Shown here: piece by piece, positions 44,297 to 49,712 of the stretch | How positions within the stretch are numbered: position 1 is the stretch's first letter | Layout: every line of letters starts with the position of its first letter | Assembly: GCA_013391385.1 (NCBI GenBank) | Contig: JACBFI010000025.1 | Span: forward strand, 1 to 49,712 | Reading direction: 5' to 3' | Origin: Sediminibacterium sp. Gen4 | Lineage (GTDB): Bacteria; Bacteroidota; Bacteroidia; Chitinophagales; Chitinophagaceae | Length of the DNA: 49,712 nucleotides | Program-made: the position numbers and the translations under genes | Notes under the pieces: model-generated | Told to the model about the DNA's origin: nothing | What the model saw: the letters and a program-made list of their open reading frames with translations, nothing else | Database searches by the model: none

Positions 44297-45230
44297 GACA
44301 CTCACCCAATTGGAATACATGGTTGCGGTAGATACCTACCGTCATTTTGTACTGGCTGCAGAGAAATGTTTTGTAACGCAGCCTACTTTGAGTATGCAGT
44401 TACAGAAACTGGAAGAGGAATTGGGCGTGAAACTATTTGACCGTACCAAGCAGCCGGTGATACCTACAGAAATTGGTACCAGAATTATTGCGCAGGCCAG
44501 GGTGGTATTGCGTGAAGCAGAACGGATTCAACAAATGATCAATAGTGAAAAGAATGTGATGACGGGTGAATTGCGAATTGGTATCATTCCTACATTGGCG
44601 CCCTATGTATTGCCTACTTTATTCAAACAAATACGCACCAAATACCCGCAACTGGAATTGGTGATCAAGGAAACGATTACGGAAGAAGTGCTTCATGAGT
44701 TGAAAAATAATCGATTGGATTGTGGGTTGGTGGTAACGCCATTGAAAGATGCCTCTATTAAAGAGGATGTATTATTTTATGAAGAGTTGTTTGTGTACGT
44801 CTCCCGGAAGAATGCGTTGTATGATAAGAAATATGTGTTGCCAGATGATATCAATCCAGACCAGTTGTGGTTATTGGAAGAAGGGCATTGTTTTCGTTCA
44901 CAGGTATTGAATTTATGTGAGCTGCGTAAAAGTGCAGACCTGCATTTCAAATATGCAACCGGTAATATTGAAACACTCAAACGAATGGTTGATAAAAGTG
45001 ATGGGCTTACCATTCTACCTGAATTGGCTGTGATGGAATTCAATAAAAATCAGATGAAGCTGGTAAAGCGATTAAAAGATCCTGCACCGGCACGCGAGGT
45101 AAGTTTGGTGACACACCGTGATCATATCAAAACCAAACTCATTCAGACTTTGAAAGATGAAATCCTCGAAATGGTACCTAAACAAATGCGGCAATTGCGG
45201 AATAAGAAAGTGGTGGAGATAACGGATTGA
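44295..45230 (+). CDS. oxyR: Hydrogen peroxide-sensing LysR-type regulator
   Basis: A 311-aa LysR protein. The N-terminal winged helix is seen in TLTQLEYMVAVDTYRHFV, CFVTQPTLSMQLQKLEEELG and KLFDR; the effector domain follows. Cys199 and Cys208 (GHCFRSQVLNLCEL) are at exactly the numbering of the redox cysteines of E. coli OxyR, with nearby flanking residues alike. Oxidation by peroxide would form the disulfide and activate katG, transcribed divergently. A 13-bp perfect hairpin follows the gene. Confidence 0.97.
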
Positions 45231-45242
45231 CGATCTACTTCT

Positions 45243-45272
45243 GCCATAGTTGGTCGCCTGACCAACTATGGC
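45243..45272 (+). terminator. Hairpin between oxyR and the XRE gene
   Basis: A perfect 13-bp stem, GCCATAGTTGGTC (45243-45255) and GACCAACTATGGC (45260-45272), with loop GCCT. It is palindromic, so it can act for both convergent genes, but it has no T-tract on either side. Confidence 0.7.
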
Positions 45273-45296
45273 GTGGATTAATAATGATAAACTTGA

Positions 45297-45725
45297 TTAT
45301 CTTGAATTACGCAACTGATCAATGCTTTCACACATTTCTGCCAACAGCTGACTAAGTTGCGGATTCGTTTTTTGTAAGCTGGCTAGCAGCTCAGGATACC
45401 CTTCTAAAAGTGGTTTTATTTTATTTTTTTTAGGTAGGCTTTTAGCTACGATCACCTGTCCTGAAGCCTGTAGGTCTGTCTTGACCAAATCGTCTAAGCT
45501 GACTTCGAAAAAATTCGATATCGAAATCAGGGTATCAATATCCGGATTATTTTTTCCATTCTCCCAATTCGACCAGGAACTTTGTGGAATTCCAAGTACA
45601 GCAGGTATTTGTGCCTGTTGAATCTGACGGCTCCGTCTGAGGAAGTATAAATTATTAGCTAGCAATTTCACAGTAATAAGTGATTGTGAACAAATATTTG
45701 ATATCAAGATATGGATAATATCCAA
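45297..45725 (-). CDS. XRE-family helix-turn-helix regulator
   Basis: A regulator with a Cro/C1-type helix-turn-helix: NLYFLRRSRQIQQAQIPAVL, then SQSSW-like recognition region PQSSWSNWENGKNNPDIDTL, typical of XRE repressors. A C-terminal tail of about 60 residues is Lys/Leu rich and may dimerise. The GTG at 45671 may be the true start (124 aa), since the first 18 residues of the longer frame (MDIIHILISNICSQSLIT) are encoded by palindromic AT-rich DNA that looks like an operator. It is divergent from the MNT-HEPN gene. It could repress itself and that gene. No antitoxin-type partner is evident. Confidence 0.8.
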   Translation of the reverse strand: MDIIHILISNICSQSLITVKLLANNLYFLRRSRQIQQAQIPAVLGIPQSSWSNWENGKNNPDIDTLISISNFFEVSLDDLVKTDLQASGQVIVAKSLPKKNKIKPLLEGYPELLASLQKTNPQLSQLLAEMCESIDQLRNSR

Positions 45726-45735
45726 ATATTGGTAT
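45691..45735. promoter_or_regulatory. Overlapping AT-rich palindromes upstream of the XRE gene
   Basis: CAAATATTTG (45691-45700) and TTGATATCAA (45698-45707) are overlapping perfect palindromes. CCAAATATTGG (near 45725-45735) is a near-palindrome. They cover the start of the longer XRE reading frame, and I infer an operator for the XRE protein. Confidence 0.5.
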
Positions 45736-45873
45736 TAAATTTATCCTGTTATCAAAAGTATGGCAAAATGAAATGGATGGATGAATATGCTAACTGACAG
45801 GATCAATATCAGCACTATTTTTTAAGAAATGGTTTAGAAAGTCAAGACTTGTACTCTAGGAAAAGGAGGATGT

Positions 45874-46725
45874 ATGCAACCATTTGCAATGAATCAATAT
45901 TCGCAGTCTACTTATCAGCAATGTTTAGTGGACAGCATTGTAAAAGCAGTAAAGCCTGAAATGATTTTTCTGTTGGGTGCTGTTGTGTATCATCGAAGCA
46001 TTAAGAGTATATTTCAAACCTCAGCAGTTGGTTCACAGTACATGAGCAATTATATTGTACTGGTTTTATTGGAAAATCTGAACAATAAAGAACCGCATGA
46101 ATGGCAGGATAAGATCGAAAACCAAGGGATTCCTGTAACCAGCATCGTATTATCTGTGTATACATTTAATGAGTGGTTGAAAGCAGGACATCGATTTGCT
46201 ATCAACGTACAACAATCTGCTGAGATTCTCTATGATTCGGGAAGCCTGCAATTACAGGCTTCACATACAGCAACGCCCCATGATGAACAGATTGGCATTG
46301 AAAAATATTGGAGAGATGGAATCACAAGAGCCAAAGAATTCTTAGCCGGTTCAGAACTGTATAGGATCAGAAAACAATTTGCGATGGCGGCTTTTATGTT
46401 GCATCAATCGGCAGAGCAATCTTTACATACTTTATTGAAAGTAGGTACTGGCTATCATGCAAACACACATAATATCGATAGGTTATTACGTTATGCAGGT
46501 CTTGTATCTGATCAATTGTCTGATCTCTTCCCACAAAAAACGGAAGCAGATAAACAGTTGTTCCAACTTTTGCAAAAAGCATATAGTGATGCGCGCTATA
46601 AAGCAGATTATACCATCAGCTATGATCAGCTATTGTGTTTGACTGAGAAAGTAAGATGTATGCATGAAGTATTATCGGCGTTTAGGAGTGCTAAACTTTC
46701 TGGCCGTCATGTTGCTTATGCATGA
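45874..46725 (+). CDS. MNT-HEPN domain protein (degenerate nucleotidyltransferase + HEPN)
   Basis: A 283-aa protein. The first half resembles a minimal nucleotidyltransferase domain, but the usual GS...D-x-D motif is absent (here LLGAVVYHRS). The second half is a HEPN helical domain, about 160-270: AAFMLHQSAEQSLHTLL, TGYHANTHNIDRLL, LQKAYSDARYKADY. A canonical Rx4-6H RNase motif is not seen, so catalysis is doubtful. It begins at an ATG (45874) four bases after AAGGAGG, an unusually strong Shine-Dalgarno site for this genome. It is opposite the XRE gene, with a terminator and island boundary downstream. Confidence 0.83.
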   Translation: MQPFAMNQYSQSTYQQCLVDSIVKAVKPEMIFLLGAVVYHRSIKSIFQTSAVGSQYMSNYIVLVLLENLNNKEPHEWQDKIENQGIPVTSIVLSVYTFNEWLKAGHRFAINVQQSAEILYDSGSLQLQASHTATPHDEQIGIEKYWRDGITRAKEFLAGSELYRIRKQFAMAAFMLHQSAEQSLHTLLKVGTGYHANTHNIDRLLRYAGLVSDQLSDLFPQKTEADKQLFQLLQKAYSDARYKADYTISYDQLLCLTEKVRCMHEVLSAFRSAKLSGRHVAYA

Positions 46726-46753
46726 GTATAAACATTTGGAAAGTCCCAACAAT

Positions 46754-46808
46754 AAAAAAGCCCACCTTCGCTTTTCAGCTTCGGCAGGCTAGTAGTCCCG
46801 ACAGGAAT
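46754..46808 (-). other. tRNA 3' end and terminator: likely attachment-site scar
   Basis: On the minus strand 46808-46791 reads ATTCCTGTCGGGACTACT. It has the layout of a tRNA end: T-loop ATT, T-stem 3' strand CCTGT, seven-base acceptor strand CGGGACT and discriminator A. It runs straight into an intrinsic terminator (AGCC..GCC at 46790-46783 pairs with GGC..GGGCT at 46766-46759, then six T). The rest of the tRNA is not upstream. This is what integration into the 3' part of a tRNA gene would leave. Confidence 0.6.
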
Positions 46809-47119
46809 AATATATTACTTATGAAAGCTAAATGTGACAATGCTTTACATCTTGTTGGATAAATCTAGTTACTAAATCGGTTACTAATTTTAAGTTTAAA
46901 GTTACAACTTGAGCTTTATGAATAAAAAAGTAATGATTATTTTAACTATAGATTTAGGATAGTATTTTTTTTGGATCAGATATCTTTAATTGCGGCTATT
47001 AAAGTTGAATTGTAATGAAATATATACATATATACGTATATACTGAGGTAATATAAATCATTACCATACAGGCGAATAACAGCTTCAAGATTACTTATGT
47101 TAGAGACTATAAACTTTAT
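46809..47119. other. Gene-free AT-rich stretch at the island edge
   Basis: Very AT-rich spacer with no credible ORF, only a 14-codon frame at about 46918. It contains a perfect 14-bp palindrome TATATACGTATATA (47029-47042) and a repeated 'gttacta' word near 46867-46889. The composition differs visibly from the DNA to the left of 46790. Confidence 0.4.
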
Positions 47120-47329
47120 TTATTTGTCTCCTCCTATAAGGCTAATTACTTTCTCTGCAATAGTATTTGTTTCTTGCTTGATATGGTTCGAAACATAACT
47201 TTTCAAATCTTGTAATGCCTCTGGGTTATTTAATTCAGCATTAGATAAGAAATTAATAATTGCATCGACTTTTGTTTCCAATCTTATTAAAGTCGTGGCT
47301 AAAATGTAATCTGTTGTTTGATTTGACAT
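47120..47329 (-). CDS. Small 69-aa protein paired with the TPR/TM protein
   Basis: A 69-aa, mostly helical acidic protein (LIRLETKVDAIINFLSNAEL, then EALQDLKSYVSNHIKQ) with no signal peptide, cysteine or membrane segment. It begins 17 bases after the upstream TPR/TM gene on the minus strand, so the two form an operon. I do not recognise the family; a small coiled-coil partner or adaptor is plausible. It lies in the AT-rich island. Confidence 0.6.
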   Translation of the reverse strand: MSNQTTDYILATTLIRLETKVDAIINFLSNAELNNPEALQDLKSYVSNHIKQETNTIAEKVISLIGGDK

Positions 47330-47346
47330 AGACTTTGTTTTTGTGT

Positions 47347-48900
47347 TTATACCTCAATTCTAAAAAATCGAATTTTGGGTAGAAGTGATTTTATTTCTGT
47401 TTGTAAAACTGATAACTCTTTTTTTGAGGTTTCATAATCGGAATAATGATTCTCATATTCGATGCTCATTTGTTTTGCATTCTTCATTTCTTTTTTGTAG
47501 TTGCGATTTTTCTTGTAGAATGGACTGACTTCAATTAAAATAAAGGAAACGAGGAATGCTACTGCGAGAATATTGGGGATAGACAAATCTCTTGATGACA
47601 TGAGTATTATTGAGATTAAGCCTATAATGAAAGTCAAAAGAATGATTGTGAGCCATTTTCGTATAGATTCACTAAAAACAATTTTATCTTCTTCCCAAAT
47701 TATTTTATCCAGTATTTTTCTGCCAATGCTATGATGTTTATCCCATTCATCAAACTTTTGCTTATATAATTCATAGCTTCTTTCAGATTGTTTTTTTAGG
47801 GATATAATTTTAGAATCTAATTTTTTATAAGCGTTTTGTAAATCTTGTACTTCTTTTTTTGAAACATTTTTATATTTCAGAACAACCTTCGCTTTTTCAA
47901 TAAGTTGAATCGCTTCAAATACATATTTCTTCAAATAAGGGTGTAGTGTTGCTTTTATTTTTTCATACTCATAATTTATCTCATTCGAATATTTTATCAG
48001 AAAGTCAACTACTTTTTCATTTAAAATGAAGTCATAATCGGAAATAATTTCTTTATATGTTTCTGGGTTCTCGGCAAGACAAGAATTAATCATTTCTATA
48101 CTAGATTCCGTAGCTCCCAACCTTGAAGCATATTTTGCAATATAAAATTGTGAATAGGATAAGCCCAATGAATTAGCCTTAATTGCTAATTCTAGTGCTT
48201 CTTGATCATTGCCTAGTATATAAGAACATATAGATGCTTGTAAATAACAATAGCCGGTTAATGATTCTTTTAAAGCATCTACCTTTTTAATATTTGCGTT
48301 GCTGATTATTTTAGTATAAATCTCACTATTCTTTTCTATTAGTAACGAATATTTAGCAGCTTTTAAAAAGTATTCTTTTGAGGAATTAATATCTACATTC
48401 TTTGTATCATATAAATAAATCATTGCGATATTATACAAAGTGTAAAAATCATTTGAATTCAAATTTTCAGCCTTCTTAAATTCCGAAAATGCATCGCTAT
48501 AAAAGGAAGGCTCTTTTTCAACATTATTCAGGAAGTTTATTGCATTTTTTATATGGGATAAACGCAGTTTCTCTGAATCAGGAATTCTTAAAGAATAGGC
48601 AATGTCAGTGAGAATTAGCTGACTTGATAGCTCAAGCTGAATTAGTTTATCTAATTTATTATTAGTAACATTTATTTTATCAGATATTATCTCAAAACCC
48701 GTTGTTAATTGTGAACTTAAATTATTGATAGCTATAACTTGTTCTCTACTTACTCTTGCGAGAGCTTCTGAAACTATTTCTGCATTATATCTTTGTAAAC
48801 TTACATCTCGGTTGTAATCCAGCCAGCTATCTATAAAATTCGAATCCTTTTTCCAAGGTCTCCAGTAACCTAGTGTATGCGATGGTTGACTAAATGGCAT
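47347..48900 (-). CDS. TPR-like/two-TM/coiled-coil protein of unknown function
   Basis: A 517-aa protein in distinct parts. The N-terminus (1-105) is helical and Asn/Ser/Leu rich. Residues about 110-325 look like TPR/SEL1-type helical repeats (e.g. AFSEFKKAENLNSNDFYTLYNIAMIYLYD). A Lys-rich coiled coil follows (325-385), two closely spaced membrane helices lie at about 415-435 and 442-460, and a C-terminal coiled coil (466-517) ends in RFFRIEV. I know an uncharacterised group of TPR proteins with the same N-terminal layout but cannot give it a function. The low GC content and place beside an att-like scar suggest horizontally acquired cargo. Confidence 0.8.
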   Translation of the reverse strand: MPFSQPSHTLGYWRPWKKDSNFIDSWLDYNRDVSLQRYNAEIVSEALARVSREQVIAINNLSSQLTTGFEIISDKINVTNNKLDKLIQLELSSQLILTDIAYSLRIPDSEKLRLSHIKNAINFLNNVEKEPSFYSDAFSEFKKAENLNSNDFYTLYNIAMIYLYDTKNVDINSSKEYFLKAAKYSLLIEKNSEIYTKIISNANIKKVDALKESLTGYCYLQASICSYILGNDQEALELAIKANSLGLSYSQFYIAKYASRLGATESSIEMINSCLAENPETYKEIISDYDFILNEKVVDFLIKYSNEINYEYEKIKATLHPYLKKYVFEAIQLIEKAKVVLKYKNVSKKEVQDLQNAYKKLDSKIISLKKQSERSYELYKQKFDEWDKHHSIGRKILDKIIWEEDKIVFSESIRKWLTIILLTFIIGLISIILMSSRDLSIPNILAVAFLVSFILIEVSPFYKKNRNYKKEMKNAKQMSIEYENHYSDYETSKKELSVLQTEIKSLLPKIRFFRIEV

Positions 48901-48921
48901 TTGTAGTAATATGCTATCTCC

Positions 48922-49083
48922 GCTTGTCTCAAGCCGGATTCTTTAAAATAAATCGGCGTGAGACAGAAGCTAATGGCAAGAAGGTACTGGTATACCCACA
49001 CTCCAAATAGACTAAAGCCCACGCCTTAACGTGAGCGTTTAGCATACTTTCTTTGGAGTGTTTTAAAAATTACCAGTTTTTCT
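48922..49083 (+). ncRNA. Candidate structured RNA: hairpin plus three-tier nested hairpin
   Basis: A first hairpin at 48922-48970 (GTCTCA..GCCG pairs with CGGC..TGAGAC) is followed 15 bases later by a long rod. Its closing pair is ACTGGTA (48986-48992) with TACCAGT (49071-49077), the middle stem ACACTCCAAA (48998-49007) with TTTGGAGTGT (49052-49061), and the inner stem CTAAAGCCCACG (49012-49023) with CGTGAGCGTTTAG (49030-49042). A T-rich run (49077-49083) ends it on the plus strand, fitting a transcript end. The family is unknown. It could instead be part of the minus-strand leader of the TPR/TM gene. Confidence 0.55.
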
Positions 49084-49508
49084 TACCCAAAAAATAGCCA
49101 ACGCCAATTATATGATTATAAATGTTTATCGTTATTGCATAACCCTGATTTAGTTTTATCTCTCGTTAAACTTTGTTGATCTCTTTTGAAGAGATTACAA
49201 AAGTATAATAATTTATCTTGATATTAATTGAAATCAAATGTGAAAATTTTAATCCCTTTTCCTATTTATTGAGTGAGTGAAATGAGAAAAAGAGGGTGTA
49301 AAAAATTAGATTATAAGGCTCTATCCTCTGCATCCTATTTCTATCCTACTAATATCTTTTATAGATATACAGATATAATATAGATTCAAAGTTTGACCAG
49401 CCAATAGTGATATCCATCCTTCAAGACATTAACCTAGATTATAGATTAACATGTTTAAGCATATACAGATTTCTATATTCCCATATATGCAAATACCACC
49501 CCCTTTAT
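49084..49508. other. AT-rich spacer without a recognised gene
   Basis: About 420 AT-rich bases beyond the hairpins. I see no credible ORF, no hairpin comparable to the one before it and no tRNA. A run of 'tatctatcc/atagatatacagatata' words (49318-49385) is low complexity. Confidence 0.4.
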
Positions 49509-49712
49509 CTATATACTCATTTCTGAGTCTGCATTTTTGACCGAGTTGTTAGCCTTTTGAACATTGCTCGGATTAGGGTTTATTGACTGAGTAACCAATT
49601 GTTACACCATTTGAGTTGTATGGAGTTGTCTAACTCCAAGTAGTCAAGTTATAGCCAATGTAGGCTCCCCCAAAAAGTTGTCCATTCTTGGTTAGAGTTA
49701 ACGGGAAAAAGC
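49509..49712 (-). pseudogene. Possible decayed coding remnant at the window end
   Basis: On the minus strand from 49712, one frame reads without stop to an in-frame TAG at 49632-49630 (LTKNGQLFGGAYIGYNLTTWS-stop), then continues in the same frame as TTPYNSNGVTIGYSVNKP-stop (TAA at 49575-49573). A one-base-shifted frame then continues PNPSNVQKANNSVKNADSEMSI to a stop at 49511-49509. The Asn/Gly/Tyr-rich pattern resembles beta-strands of an outer-membrane protein end. Decay by a nonsense and a frameshift change is suspected; chance cannot be ruled out. Confidence 0.35.

Noticed and set aside
48922-49083. Retron RNA or IS200/605 end
   Set aside because: No reverse transcriptase or transposase gene lies near and the hairpins lack their hallmark sequences; the family stays open.

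Overview
The window looks like chromosomal DNA of a member of the Bacteroidota, most likely the Chitinophagaceae. This rests on gene content and signals, not on a database search. The evidence is: a GLPGLI-family protein, two large carboxypeptidase-regulatory/outer-membrane beta-barrel proteins, a PadR-PspC unit, an arginine operon built around an acyl-ornithine carbamoyltransferase (ArgF'-type), an E. coli-numbered OxyR next to katG, and many Bacteroidota-type -7 promoter elements (TAnnTTTG) with few Shine-Dalgarno sites.

Layout. 1-3852: a 5'-damaged aspartyl protease/PDZ gene, a two-subunit M16 peptidase pair and a small holin-like membrane protein. 4044-5792: a minus-strand arsenic operon arsR-arsM-arsC with two identical-format operator dyads and no efflux gene. 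6014-9500: an autoregulated-looking unit with a PadR-type operator, a 64-aa protein, PadR, a double-PspC membrane protein and a lipoprotein. 9612-18028: single housekeeping-type genes (TraB-like, gcvT, RlpA-like, a zinc-ribbon protein, SSB, ComB, a SWIM-SNF2 helicase). 18219-21068: the first outer-membrane beta-barrel protein. 21157-29757: the arginine regulon, with a 22-bp palindrome, an Arg-ended leader peptide and hairpins, then GNAT-argG-argC-argD-argF'-argB-argE-argH. Val90 of the carbamoyltransferase predicts N-succinyl rather than N-acetyl intermediates.

29832-37598: an FKBP isomerase, a second beta-barrel protein, a GLPGLI protein and a histidine kinase/response regulator pair. The beta-barrel promoter and the GLPGLI/kinase divergent promoter carry the same direct-repeat operator, with 10-base then 21-base offsets. 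This ties the three units into a likely cell-envelope regulon. 37763-41870: kbl, a class D beta-lactamase-like lipoprotein, a dCMP-deaminase-like enzyme, a luciferase-like oxidoreductase and a small membrane protein. 41952-45230: katG and oxyR, divergent.

45297-49712 is accessory DNA. An XRE regulator sits opposite an MNT-HEPN protein. Beside it, at 46754-46808, lies the 3' end of a tRNA gene (minus strand) directly joined to its own terminator but without the rest of the tRNA, as expected at one end of an integrated element. From there to the window end the DNA is visibly more AT-rich. It holds a two-gene minus-strand unit (a TPR/two-TM/coiled-coil protein and a 69-aa protein), a large nested hairpin that may be a structured RNA, and a decayed coding remnant. 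The least explained parts of the window are this island and the shared 10/21 operator.
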